DNA of 64,000 bases from Anisus vortex (lineage: Eukaryota; Mollusca; Gastropoda; Planorbidae). The translations under genes were made by a program, and so were the position numbers. Under the pieces are notes generated by a model. It had not been told where the DNA came from, ran no database searches, and saw nothing but the letters and a program-made list of their open reading frames with translations. Within the stretch, counting starts at the first letter, position 1; every line of letters starts with the position of its first letter. Shown one piece after another: positions 1 through 16,408 of this stretch. The stretch spans positions 62,001 through 126,000 of the forward strand of contig CASBPS010000188.1 of the NCBI GenBank assembly GCA_949126835.1, given 5' to 3'.

Positions 1-3000
1 TATGAATTACATCATCTATTCTAACATTCTATACATATCTCACTTTACGGTCCATTAATCAATTCATCTATTCTAACATTCTATACATATCTCACTTCAC
101 GTTCCATTAATCTTAACATCTATTCTAACATTCTATACTTATATCACTTCACGTTCCATGAATCACATCATCTATTCTAACATTCTATACATATTTCACT
201 TAACGTTCCATGAATCACATCATAAGTTCTAACATTCTATACATATCTCACTTCACGTTCCAATAATCACATCATCGGCTCTACCATTCTATACATATCT
301 CACTTCACGTTCCATGAATCACATCATCTATTCTAACATTCTATACATATCTCACTTCACGTTCCATGAATCAAATCATCTATTCTAACATTTTATACAT
401 ATCTCAATTCACGTTCCATGAATCACATCATCTATTCCTAACATTCTATACATATCTCACTTTACGTTTCATAAATCAAATCATCTATTCTAACATTCCA
501 TACATATCTCACTTCACGTTCCATGAATCACAACATCTATTCTAACATTCTATACATATCTCACTTCACGTTCCATGAATCACATCATCTATTATAACAT
601 TCTATATATATATCACTCTATGTTCTATGAATCAAATCATCTATTTTAACATTCTATACATATCTTTATTTTTGTTACATATATCCGTCTATTCTAACAT
701 TCTATACATATCTCTCTTCACTTTCCATGAATCCATCTATTCTAAGATTCTATACAAATCTCTCTTTACTTTCCATGATTCCATCTATTCTTACATTTTA
801 TACATATTTCTCTTCACGTTCCATGAAACACATCCTATATTCTAACATTCTATACATATCTCACTTCACGTTCAATGAATCACATCATCTATTCTAACAT
901 TCTATACATATCTCACTTCACGTTGGATGAATCAAATCATCTATTCTAACATTCTATACATATCTCACTTTACGTTCCATGAATCACATCATCTATTATA
1001 ACATTCTATACATATATCACTGCATGTTCTATAAATCACATCATCTATTCTAACATTCATACATATCTCTCTTTCTGTTCCATATATCCATCTATTCTAA
1101 CATTCCATACATATCTCTCTTAACTTTCTATAAATCCATCTATTCTAAGAATTTATACATATTTCACTTCACTTTCCATGAATCCATCTATTCTAACATT
1201 CTATACATATTTCTCTACACTTTCCATGAATCCATCTATTCTAACATTCTATACATACCTCACTTCACGTTCCATAAATCAAATCTTATATTCTAACATT
1301 CTATACATATCTCACTTCACGTTCAATGAATCACATCATCTATTCTAACATTCTATACATATCTCACTTCACGTTCGATGAATTAAATCATCTATTCTAA
1401 CATTCTATACATATCTCACTTCACGTTCCATGAATCACATCATCTATTATAACATTCTATAAATATGTCACTTCATGTTCAATGAATAACATTATCTATT
1501 CTAACATTCTATACATATCTCTCTTTCTGTTCCATATATCCATCTATTCTAACATTCCATACATATCTCTCTTAACTTTCCATGAATCCATCTATTCTAA
1601 GATTATATACAAATCACTCTTTAATTTTCATGATTCCATCTATTCTAACATTTAATACATATTTCCTTCACTTTCCATGAATCCATCTATTCTAACATTC
1701 TATACATATCTCACTTTACGTTCCATGAATCACATCATCTATTCTAACATTCTATACATATCTCACTTTACGTTTCATGAATCACTTCATCTATTCTAAC
1801 ATTCTATACATGTCTCACTTCACGTTCAATGAATCACATCATCTTTTCTAACATTCATACATATTTCACCTCACGTTCCATGAATCAGTTTTTCTAACAT
1901 TCTATACATATCTTACTTAACGTTCCATGAATCAATCTATTCTAACATTCTATACATATCTCACTTCACGTTTCATGAATCGCATCATCTATTTAAACTT
2001 TCTTTACATATCTCACTTCAAGTTCAATGAATCACATCATCTATTCTAACATTCTATACATTTCTCACTATACGTTTTATGAATCACATCATCTATTCTA
2101 ACATTCTATACATATCTCACTTTACGGTCCATTAATCAATTCATCTATTCTAACATTCTATACATATCTCACTTCACGTTCCATTAATCTTAACATCTAT
2201 TCTAACATTCTATACATATTTCACTTCACGTTCCATGAATCACATCATAAGTTCTAACATTGTATACATATTTCTCTTCACTTTCCATGAATCCATCTAT
2301 TCTAACATTCTATACATATCTCACTTAACGTTCCATGAATCACATCATATATTCTAACATTCTATACATATCTCACTTCACGTTCCAATAATCACATCAT
2401 CGGCTCTACCATTCTATACATATCTCACTTCACGTTCCATGAATCACATCATCTATTCTAACATTCTATACATATCTCACTTCACGTTCCATGAATCAAA
2501 TCATCTATACTAACATTCTATACATATCTCAATTCACGTTCCATGATTCACATCATCTATTCCTAACATTCTATACATATCTCACTTTACGTTTCATAAA
2601 TCAAATCATCTATTCTAACATTCCATACATATCTCACTTCACGTTCCATGAATCACAACATCTATTCTAACATTCTATACATATCTCACTTCACGTTCCA
2701 TGAATCACATCATCTATTATAACATTCTATATATATATCACTCTATGTTCTATGAATCAAATCATCTATTCTAACATTCTATACATATCTTTACTTTTGT
2801 TACATATATCCGTCTATTCTAACATTCTATACATATCTCTCTTCACTTTCCATGAATCCATCTATTCTAAGATTCTATACAAATCTCTCTTTACTTTCCA
2901 TGATTCCATCTATTCTTACATTTTATACATATTTCTCTTCACGTTCCATGAAACACATCCTATATTCTAACATTCTATACATATCTCACTTCACGTTCAA

Positions 3001-6000
3001 TGAATCACATCATCTATTCTAACATTCTATACATATCTCACTTCACGTTGGATGAATCAAATCATCTATTCTAACATTCTATACATATCTCACTTTACGT
3101 TCCATGAATCACATCATCTATTATAACATTCTATACATATATCACTGCATGTTCTATGAATCACATCATCTATTCTAACATTCATACATATCTCTCTTTC
3201 TGTTCCATATATCCATCTATTCTAACATTCCATACATATCTCTCTTAACTTTCTATAAATCCATCTATTCTAAGAATTTATACATATTTCACTTCACTTT
3301 CCATGAAACCATCTATTCTAACATTCTATACATATTTCTCTACACTTTCCATGAATCCATCTATTCTAACATTCTATACATACCTCACTTCACGTTCCAT
3401 AAATCAAATCTTATATTCTAACATTCTATACATATCTCACTTCACGTTCAATGAATCACATCATCTATTCTAACATTCTATACATATCTCACTTCACGTT
3501 CCATGAATCACATCATCTATTATAACATTCTATAAATATGTCACTTCATGTTCAATGCATAACATTATCTATTCTAACATTCTATACATATCTCTCTTTC
3601 TGTTCCATATATCCATCTATTCTAACATTCCATACATATCTCTCTTAACTTTCCATGAATCCATCTATTCTAAGATTATATACAAATCACTCTTCAATTT
3701 TCATGATTCCATCTATTCTAACATTTAATACATATTTCCTTCACTTTCCATGAATCCATCTATTCTAACATTCTATACATATCTCACTTTACGTTCCATG
3801 AATCACATCATCTATTCTAACATTCTATACATATCTCACTTTACGTTTCATGAATCACTTCATCTATTCTAACATTCTATACATGTCTCACTTCACGTTC
3901 AATGAATCACATCATCTTTTCTAACATTCTATACATATTTCACCTCACGTTCCATGAATCAGTTTTTCTAACATTCTATACATATCTTACTTAACGTTCC
4001 ATGAATCAATCTATTCTAACATTCTATACATATCTCACTTCACGTTTCATGAATCGCATCATCTATTTAAACTTTCTTTACATATCTCACTTCAAGTTCA
4101 ATGAATCACATCATCTATTTTAACATTCTATACATTTCTCACTATACGTTTTATGAATCACATCATCTATTTTAACATTCTATACATATCTCACTTTACG
4201 GTCCATTAATCAATTCATCTATTCTAACATTCTATACATATCTCACTTCACGTTCCATTAATCTTAACATCTATTCTAACATTCTATACTTATATCACTT
4301 CACGTTCCATGAATCACATCATCTATTCTAACATTCTATACATATTTCACTTCACGTTCCATGAATCACATCATCTATTCTAACATTGTATACATATTTC
4401 TCTTCACTTTCCATGAATCCATCTATTCTAACATTCTATACATATCTCACTTAACGTTCCATGAATCACATCATATATTCTAACATTCTATACATATCTC
4501 ACTTCACGTTCCAATAATCACATAATCGGCTCTACCATTCTATACATATCTCACTTCACGTTCCATGAATCACATCATCTATTCTAACATTCTATACATA
4601 TCTCACTTCACGTTCCATGAATCAAATCATCTATTTTAACATTCTATACATATCTCAATTCACGTTCCATGAATCACATCATCTATTCGAACATTCTATA
4701 CATATCTCACTTTACGTTTCATAAATCAAATCATCTATTCTAACATTCCATACATATCTCACTTCACGTTCCATGAATCACAACATCTATTCTAACATTC
4801 TATAAATATCTCACTTCACGTTCCATGAATCACATCATCTATTATAACATTCTATATATATATATCACTCTATGTTCTATGAATCAAATCATCTATTCTA
4901 ACATTCTATACATATCTTTATTTTTGTTACATATATCCGTCTATTCTAACATTCTATACATATCTCTCTTCACTTTCCATGAATCCATCTATTCTAAGAT
5001 TCTATACAAATCTCTCTTTACTTTCCATGATTCCATCTATTTTTACATTTTATACATATTTCTCTTCACGTTCCATGAAACACATCCTATATTCTAACAT
5101 TCTATACATATCTCACTTCACGTTCAATGAATCACATCATCTATTCTAACATTCTATACATATCTCACTTCACGTTGGATGAATCAAATCATCTATTCTA
5201 ACATTCTATACATATCTCACTTTACGTTCCATGAATCACATCATCTATTATAACATTCTATACATATATCACTTCACGTTCCATGAATCACATCATCTAT
5301 TATAACATTCTATATATATATATATCACTCTATGTTCTATGAATCAAATCATCTATTCTAACATTCTATACATATCTTTATTTTTGTTACATATATCCGT
5401 CTATTCTAACATTCTATACATATCTCTCTTCACTTTCCATGAATCCATCTATTCTAAGATTCTATACAAATCTCTCTTTACTTTCCATGATTCCATCTAT
5501 TTTTACATTTTATACATATTTCTCTTCACGTTCCATGAAACACATCCTATATTATAACATTCTATACATATCTCACTTCACGTTCAATGAATCACATCAT
5601 CTATTCTAACATTCTATACATATCTCACTTCACGTTGGATGAATCAAATCATCTATTCTAACATTCTATACATATCTCACTTTACGTTCCATGAATCACA
5701 TCATCTATTATAACATTCTATACATATATCACTGCATGTTCTATGAATCACATCATCTATTCTAACATTCATACATATCTCTATTTCTGTTCCATATATC
5801 CATCTATTCTAACATTCCTTACATATCTCTCTTAACTTTCTATAAATCCATCTATTCTAAGAATTTATACATATTTCACTTCACTTTCCATGAATCCAAC
5901 TATTCTAACATTCTATACATATTTCTCTACACTTTCCATGAATCCATCTATTCTAACATTCTATACATACCTCACTTCACGTTCCATAAATCAAATCTTA

Positions 6001-8413
6001 TATTCTAACATTCTATACATATCTCACTTCACGTTCAATGAATCACATTATCTATTCTAACATTCTATACATATCTTACTTCACGTTCGATGAATTAAAT
6101 CATCTATTCTAACATTCTATACATATCTCACTTCACGTTCCATGAATCAGATCATCTATTATAACATTCTATAAATATGTCACTTCATGTTCAATGAATA
6201 AAATTATCTATTCTAACATTCTATACATATCTCTCTTTCTGTTCCATATATCCATCTATTCTAACATTCCATACATATCTCTCTTAACTTTCCATGAATC
6301 CATCTATTCTAAGATTATATACAAATCACTCTTCAATTTTCATGATTCTATCTATTATAACATTTAATACATATTTCCTTCATTTTCCATGAATCCATCT
6401 ATTCTAACATTCTATACATATCTCACTTTACGTTCCATGAATCACATCATCTATTCTAACATTCTATACATATCTCACTTTACGTTTCATGAATCACTTC
6501 ATCTATTCTAACATTCTATACATGTCTCACTTCACGTTCAACGAATCACATCATCTTTTCTAACATTCTATACATATTTCACCTCACGTTCCATGAATCA
6601 GTTTTTCTAACATTCTATACATATCTTACTTAACGTTCCATGAATCAATCTATTCTAACATTCTATACATATCTCACTTCACGTTTCATGAATCGCATCA
6701 TCTATTTAAACTTTCTTTACATATCTCACTTCAGGTTCAATGAATCACATCATCTATTCTAACATTCTATACATTTCTCACTATACGTTTTATGAATCAC
6801 ATAATCTATTCTAACATTCTATACATATCTCACTTTACGGTCCATTAATCAATTCATCTATTCTAACATTCTATACATATCTCACTTCACGTTCCGTTAA
6901 TCTTAACATCTATTCTAACATTCTATACTTATATCACTTCACGTTCCATGAATCACATCATCTATTCTAACATTCTATACATATTTCACTTCACGTTCTA
7001 TGAATCACATCATAAATTCTAACATTGTATACATATTTCTCTTCACTTTCCATGAATCCATCTATTCTAACATTCTATACATATCTCACTTAACGTTCCA
7101 TGAATCACATCATATATTTTAACATTCTATACATATCTCACTTCACGTTCCAATAATCACATCATCGGCTCTACCATTCTATACATATCTCACTTCACGT
7201 TCCATGAATCACATCATCTATTCTAACATTCTATACATATCTCACTTCACGTTCCATGAATCAAATCATCTATTCTAACATTCTATACATATCTCAATTC
7301 ACGTTCCATGAATCACATCATCTATTCCTAACATTCTATACATATCTCACTTTACGTTTCATAAATCAAATCATCTATTCTAACATTCCATACATATCTC
7401 ACTTCACGTTCCATGAATCACAACATCTATTCTAACATTCTATACATATCTCACTTCACGTTCCATGAATCACATCATCTATTATAACATTCTATATATA
7501 TATCACTCTATGTTCTATGAATCAAATCATCTATTCTAACATTCTATACATATCTTTATTTTTGTTACTTATATCCGTCTATTCTAACATTCTATACATA
7601 TCTCTCTTCACTTTCCATGAATCCATCTATTCTAAGATTCTATACAAATCTCTCTTTACTTTCCATGATTCCATCTATTCTTACATTTTATACATATTTC
7701 TCTTCACGTTCCATGAAACACATCCTATATTCTAACATTCTATACATATCTCACTTCACGTTCCATGAATCACATCATCTATTATAACATTCTATAAATA
7801 TGTCACTTCATGTTCAATGAATAACATTATCTATTCTAACATTCTATACATATCTCTCTTTCTGTTCCATATATCCATCTATTCTAACATTCCATACATA
7901 TCTCTCTTAACTTTCCATGAATCCATCTATTCTAAGATTGTATACAAATCACTCTTCAATTTTCATGATTCCATCTATTCTAACATTTAATACATATTTC
8001 CTTCACTTTCCATGAATCCATCTATTCTAACATTCTATACATATCTCACTTTACGTTCCATGAATCACATCATCTATTCTAACATTCTATACATATCTCA
8101 CTTTACGTTTCATGAATCACTACATCTATTCTAACATTCTATACATGTCTCACTTCACGTTCAATGAATCACATCATCTTTTCTAACATTCTATACATAT
8201 TTCACCTCACGTTCCATGAATCAGTTTTTCTAACATTCTATACATATCTTACTTAACGTTCCATGAATCAATCTATTCTAACATTCTATACATATCTCAC
8301 TTCACGTTTCATGAATCGCATCATCTATTTAAACTTTCCTTACATATCTCACTTCAAGTTCAATGAATCACGTCATCTATTGTAACATTCTATACATTTC
8401 TCACTATACGTTT
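1..8413. repeat. Satellite region A, super-unit A1 (four ~2.1-kb sub-units)
   Basis: A diagnostic monomer with CACTATACGTTTTATGAAT marks sub-unit ends. Sub-units run 1-2077, 2078-4151, 4152-6790 and 6791-8413. The first two are about 40 monomers each. The third is longer because of a local duplication, and the fourth is shorter by deletion. Marker monomers recur in the same order in each sub-unit, including one with CATCGGCTCTACC, one with GTTGGATGAATC and one with ATGAATCAGTTTTTCTAAC. Lengths differ mostly by whole monomers, as expected from unequal exchange. Confidence 0.85.
4812..5729. repeat. Local ~459-bp tandem duplication inside A1
   Basis: About nine monomers (4812-5269) are repeated directly at 5270-5729. 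The offset is 458-460 bp, varying only with the length of a short TA run. The same local duplication is present at the matching place in super-unit A2 (about 13122-14037, offset 458), so it predates the 8.4-kb duplication. Confidence 0.8.
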
Positions 8414-11400
8414 TATGAATTACATCATCTATTCTAACATTCTATACATATCTCACTTTACGGTCCATTAATCAATTCATCTATTCTAACATTCTATACA
8501 TATCTCACTTCACGTTCCATTAATCTTAACATCTATTCTAACATTCTATACTTATATCACTTCACGTTCCATGAATCACATCATCTATTCTAACATTCTA
8601 TACATATTTCACTTAACGTTCCATGAATCACATCATAAGTTCTAACATTCTATACATATCTCACTTCACGTTCCAATAATCACATCATCGGCTCTACCAT
8701 TCTATACATATCTCACTTCACGTTCCATGAATCACATCATCTATTCTAACATTCTATACATATCTCACTTCACGTTCCATGAATCAAATCATCTATTCTA
8801 ACATTTTATACATATCTCAATTCACGTTCCATGAATCACATCATCTATTCCTAACATTCTATACATATCTCACTTTACGTTTCATAAATCAAATCATCTA
8901 TTCTAACATTCCATACATATCTCACTTCACGTTCCATGAATCACAACATCTATTCTAACATTCTATACATATCTCACTTCACGTTCCATGAATCACATCA
9001 TCTATTATAACATTCTATATATATATCACTCTATGTTCTATGAATCAAATCATCTATTTTAACATTCTATACATATCTTTATTTTTGTTACATATATCCG
9101 TCTATTCTAACATTCTATACATATCTCTCTTCACTTTCCATGAATCCATCTATTCTAAGATTCTATACAAATCTCTCTTTACTTTCCATGATTCCATCTA
9201 TTCTTACATTTTATACATATTTCTCTTCACGTTCCATGAAACACATCCTATATTCTAACATTCTATACATATCTCACTTCACGTTCAATGAATCACATCA
9301 TCTATTCTAACATTCTATACATATCTCACTTCACGTTGGATGAATCAAATCATCTATTCTAACATTCTATACATATCTCACTTTACGTTCCATGAATCAC
9401 ATCATCTATTATAACATTCTATACATATATCACTGCATGTTCTATAAATCACATCATCTATTCTAACATTCATACATATCTCTCTTTCTGTTCCATATAT
9501 CCATCTATTCTAACATTCCATACATATCTCTCTTAACTTTCTATAAATCCATCTATTATAAGAATTTATACATATTTCACTTCACTTTCCATGAATCCAT
9601 CTATTCTAACATTCTATACATATTTCTCTACACTTTCCATGAATCCATCTATTCTAACATTCTATACATACCTCACTTCACGTTCCATAAATCAAATCTT
9701 ATATTCTAACATTCTATACATATCTCACTTCACGTTCAATGAATCACATCATCTATTCTAACATTCTATACATATCTCACTTCACGTTCGATGAATTAAA
9801 TCATCTATTCTAACATTCTATACATATCTCACTTCACGTTCCATGAATCACATCATCTATTATAACATTCTATAAATATGTCACTTCATGTTCAATGAAT
9901 AACATTATCTATTCTAACATTCTATACATATCTCTCTTTCTGTTCCATATATCCATCTATTCTAACATTCCATACATATCTCTCTTAACTTTCCATGAAT
10001 CCATCTATTCTAAGATTATATACAAATCACTCTTCAATTTTCATGATTTCATCTATTCTAACATTTAATACATATTTCCTTCACTTTCCATGAATCCATC
10101 TATTCTAACATTCTATACATATCTCACTTTACGTTCCATGAATCACATCATCTATTATAACATTCTATACATATCTCACTTTACGTTTCGTGAATCACTT
10201 CATCTATTCTAACATTCTATACATGTCTCACTTCACGTTCAATGAATCACATCATCTTTTCTAACATTCATACATATTTCACCTCACGTTCCATGAATCA
10301 GTTTTTCTAACATTCTATACATATCTTACTTAACGTTCCATGAATCAATCTATTCTAACATTCTATACATATCTCACTTCACGTTTCATGAATCGCATCA
10401 TCTATTTAAACTTTCTTTACATATCTCACTTCAAGTTCAATGAATCACATCATCTATTCTAACATTCTATACATTTCTCACTATACGTTTTATGAATCAC
10501 ATCATCTATTCTAACATTCTATACATATTTCACTTCACGTTCCATGAATCACATCATAAGTTCTAACATTGTATACATATTTCTCTTCACTTTCCATGAA
10601 TCCATCTATTCTAACATTCTATACATATCTCACTTAACGTTCCATGAATCACATCATATATTCTAACATTCTATACATATCTCACTTCACGTTCCAATAA
10701 TCACATCATCGGCTCTACCATTCTATACATATCTCACTTCACGTTCCATGAATCACATCATCTATTCTAACATTCTATACATATCTAACTTCACGTTCCA
10801 TGAATCAAATCATCTATACTAACATTCTATACATATCTCAATTCACGTTCCATGATTCACATCATCTATTCCTAACATTCTATACATATCTCACTTTACG
10901 TTTCATAAATCAAATCATCTATTCTAACATTCCATACATATCTCACTTCACGTTCCATGAATCACAACATCTATTCTAACATTCTATACATATCTCACTT
11001 CACGTTCCATGAATCACATCATCTATTATAACATTCTATACATATCTTTACTTTTGTTACATATATCCGTCTATTCTAACATTCTATACATATCTCTCTT
11101 CACTTTCCACGAATCCATCTATTCTAAGATTCTATACAAATCTCTCTTTACTTTCCATGATTCCATCTATTCTTACATTTTATACATATTTCTCTTCACG
11201 TTCCATGAAACACATCCTATATTCTAACATTCTATACATATCTCACTTCACGTTCAATGAATCACATCATCTATTCTAACATTCTATACATATCTCACTT
11301 CACGTTGGATGAATCAAATCATCTATTCTAACATTCTATACATATCTCACTTTACTTTCCATGAATCACATCATCTATTATAACATTCTATACATATATC

Positions 11401-14400
11401 ACTGCATGTTCTATGAATCACATCATCTATTCTAACATTCATACATATCTCTCTTTCTGTTCCATATATCCATCTATTCTAACATTCCATACATATCTCT
11501 CTTAACTTTCTATAAATCCATCTATTCTAAGAATTTATACATATTTCACTTCACTTTCCATGAAACCATCTATTCTAACATTCTATACATATTTCTCTAC
11601 ACTTTCCATGAATCCATCTATTCTAACATTCTATACATACCTCACTTCACGTTCCATAAATCAAATCTTATATTCTAACATTCTATACATATCTCACTTC
11701 ACGTTCAATGAATCACATCATCTATTCTAACATTCTATACATATCTCACTTCACGTTCCATGAATCACATCATCTATTATAACATTCTATAAATATGTCA
11801 CTTCATGTTCAATGCATAACATTATCTATTCTAACATTCTATACATATCTCTCTTTCTGTTCCATATATCCATCTATTCTAACATTCCATACATATCTCT
11901 CTTAACTTTCCATGAATCCATCTATTCTAAGATTATATACAAATCACTCTTCAATTTTCATGATTCCATCTATTCTAACATTTAATACATATTTCCTTCA
12001 CTTTCCATGAATCCATCTATTCTAACATTCTATACATATCTCACTTTACGTTCCATGAATCACATCATCTATTCTAACATTCTATACATATCTCACTTTA
12101 CGTTTCATGAATCACTTCATCTATTCTAACATTCTATACATGTCTCACTTCACGTTCAATGAATCACATCATCTTTTCTAACATTCTATACATATTTCAC
12201 CTCACTTTCCATGAATCCATCTATTCTAACATTCTATACATATCTCACTTTACGTTCCATGAATCACATCATCTATTCTAACATTCTATACATATCTTAC
12301 TTAACGTTCCATGAATCAATCTATTCTAACATTCTATACATATCTCACTTCACGTTTCATGAATCGCATCATCTATTTAAACTTTCTTTACATATCTCAC
12401 TTCAAGTTCAATGAATCACATCATCTATTCTAACATTCTATACATTTCTCACTATACGTTTTATGAATCACATCATCTATTCTAACATTCTATACATATC
12501 TCACTTTACGGTCCATTAATCAATTCATCTATTCTAACATTCTATACATATCTCACTTCACGTTCCATTAATCTTAACATCTATTCTAACATTCTATACT
12601 TATATCACTTCACGTTCCATGAATCACATCATCTATTCTAACATTCTATACATATTTCACTTCACGTTCTATGAATCACATCATCTATTCTAACATTGTA
12701 TACATATTTCTCTTCACTTTCCATGAATCCATCTATTCTAACATTCTATACATATCTCACTTAACGTTCCATGAATCACATCATATATTCTAACATTCTA
12801 TACATATCTCACTTCACGTTCCAATAATCACATAATCGGCTCTACCATTCTATACATATCTCACTTCACGTTCCATGAATCACATCATCTATTCTAACAT
12901 TCTATACATATCTCACTTCACGTTCCATGAATCAAATCATCTATTTTAACATTCTATACATATCTCATTTCACGTTCCATGAATCACATCATCTATTCGA
13001 ACATTCTATACATATCTCACTTTACGTTTCATAAATCAAATCATCTATTCTAACATTCCATACATATCTCACTTCACGTTCCATGAATCACAACATCTAT
13101 TCTAACATTCTATAAATATCTCACTTCACGTTCCATGAATCACATCATCTATTATAACATTCTATATATATATATCACTCTATGTTCTATGAATCAAATC
13201 ATCTATTCTAACATTCTATACATATCTTTATTTTTGTTACATATATCCGTCTATTCTAACTTTCTATACATATCTCTCTTCACTTTCCATGAATCCATCT
13301 ATTCTAAGATTCTATACAAATCTCTCTTTACTTTCCATGATTCCATCTATTTTTACATTTTATACATATTTCTCTTCACGTTCCATGAAACACATCCTAT
13401 ATTCTAACATTCTATACATATCTCACTTCACGTTCAATGAATCACATCATCTATTCTAACATTCTATACATATCTCACTTCACGTTGGATGAATCAAATC
13501 ATCTATTCTAACATTCTATACATATCTCACTTTACGTTCCATGAATCACATCATCTATTATAACATTCTATACATATATCACTTCACGTTCCATGAATCA
13601 CATCATCTATTATAACATTCTATATATATATATCACTCTATGTTCTATGAATCAAATCATCTATTCTAACATTCTATACATATCTTTATTTTTGTTACAT
13701 ATATCCGTCTATTCTAACATTCTATACATATCTCTCTTCACTTTCCATGAATCCATCTATTCTAAGATTCTATACAAATCTCTCTTTACTTTCCATGATT
13801 CCATCTATTTTTACATTTTATACATATTTCTCTTCACGTTCCATGAAACACATCCTATATTCTAACATTCTATACATATCTCACTTCACGTTCAATGAAT
13901 CACATCATCTATTCTAACATTCTATACATATCTCACTTCACGTTGGATGAATCAAATCATCTATTCTAACATTCTATACATATCTCACTTTACGTTCCAT
14001 GAATCACATCATCTATTATAACATTCTATACATATATCACTGCATGTTCTATGAATCACATCATCTATTCTAACATTCATACATATCTCTATTTCTGTTC
14101 CATATATCCATCTATTCTAACATTCCTTACATATCTCTCTTAACTTTCTATAAATCCATCTATTCTAAGAATTTATACATATTTCACTTCACTTTCCATG
14201 AATCCAACTATTCTAACATTCTATACATATTTCTCTACACTTTCCATGAATCCATCTATTCTAACATTCTATACATACCTCACTTCACGTTCCATAAATC
14301 AAATCTTATATTCTAACATTCTATACATATCTCACTTCACGTTCAATGAATCACATTATCTATTCTAACATTCTATACATATCTTACTTCACGTTCGATG

Positions 14401-15130
14401 AATTAAATCATCTATTCTAACATTCTATACATATCTCACTTCACGTTCCATGAATCAGATCATCTATTATAACATTCTATAAATATGTCACTTCATGTTC
14501 AATGAATAACATTATCTATTCTAACATTCTATACATATCTCTCTTTCTGTTCCATATATCCATCTATTCTAACATTCCATACATATCTCTCTTAACTTTC
14601 CATGAATCCATCTATTCTAAGATTATATACAAATCACTCTTCAATTTTCATGATTCTATCTATTATAACATTTAATACATATTTCCTTCACTTTCCATGA
14701 ATCCATCTATTCTAACATTCTATACATATCTCACTTTACGTTCCATGAATCACATCATCTATTCTAACATTCTATACATATCTCACTTTACGTTTCATGA
14801 ATCACTTCATCTATTCTAACATTCTATACATGTCTCACTTCACGTTCAACGAATCACATCATCTTTTCTAACATTCTATACATATTTCACCTCACGTTCC
14901 ATGAATCAGTTTTTCTAACATTCTATACATATCTTACTTAACGTTCCATGAATCAATCTATTCTAACATTCTATACATATCTCACTTCACGTTTCATGAA
15001 TCGCATCATCTATTTAAACTTTCTTTACATATCTCACTTCAGGTTCAATGAATCACATCATCTATTCTAACATTCTATACATTTCTCACTATACGTTTTA
15101 TGAATCACATCATATATTATAACATTCTAT
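8414..15130. repeat. Satellite region A, super-unit A2 (copy of A1)
   Basis: This repeats super-unit A1 in order and nearly base for base. The offset to A1 is 8413 at the start and 8257 after a 156-bp (three-monomer) deletion near 10510. It is then about 8310, and 8000 after a further loss at about 15110-15150. Sub-unit starts fall at 8414, 10491, 12462 and 15099. Private variants shared with A1 include a monomer reading ATCTATTTTAACATTC at 9050, matching 637. These show whole-block duplication rather than independent growth. The right limit is approximate because the sequence runs into region B. Confidence 0.8.
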
Positions 15131-16408
15131 ACATTTTTCACTTCACGTTCCAATAATCACATCATCGGCTCTACCATTCTATACATATCTCACTTCACGT
15201 TCCATGAATCACATCATCTATTCTAACATTCTATACATATCTCACTTCACGTTCCATGAATCAAATCATCTATTCTAACATTCTATACATATCTCAATTC
15301 ACGTTCCATGAATCACATCATCTATTCCTAACATTCTATACATATCTCACTTTACGTTTCATAAATCAAATCATCTATTCTAACATTCCATACATATCTC
15401 ACTTCACGTTCCATGAATCACAACATCTATTCTAACATTCTATACATATCTCACTTCACGTTCCATGAATCACATCATCTATTATAACATTCTATATATA
15501 TATCACTCTATGTTCTATGAATCAAATCATCTATTCTAACATTCTATACATATCTTTATTTTTGTTACTTATATCCGTCTATTCTAACATTCTATACATA
15601 TCTCTCTTCACTTTCCATGAATCCATCTATTCTAAGATTCTATACAAATCTCTCTTTACTTTCCATGATTCCATCTATTCTTACATTTTATACATATTTC
15701 TCTTCACGTTCCATGAAACACATCCTATATTCTAACATTCTATACATATCTCACTTCACGTTCAATAAATCACATCATCTATTCTAACATTCTATACATA
15801 TCTCACTTCACGTTGGATGAATCAAATCATCTATTCTAACATTCTATACATATCTCACTTTACGTTCCATGAATAACATCATCTATTATAACATTCTATA
15901 CATATATCACTGCATGTTCTATGAATCACATCATCTATTCTAACATTCATACATATCTCTCTTTCTGTTCCATATATCCATCTATTCTAACATTCCATAC
16001 ATATCTCTCTTAACTTTCTATAAATCCATCTATTCTAAGATTTTATACATATTTCACCTCACGTTCCATGAATATGTTTTTCTAACATTCTATACATATC
16101 TCACTTCCTGTTCCATGAATCAATCTATTCTAACATTATATACATATCTCACTTCACGTTCCATGAATCGCATCATCTATTTCAACATTCTTTACATATC
16201 TCACTTCACGTTCAATGAATCACATCATCTTTTCTAACATTCTATACATTTCTCACTATACGTTTTATGAATCACATCATCTATTCTAACATTCTATACA
16301 TATCTCAATTCACGTTCCATAAATCAATGAATCTATTCTAACATTCTATACATATCTCATTTTAAGTTCCATGAATCACAACATCTATTCTAACATTCTA
16401 TACATATA

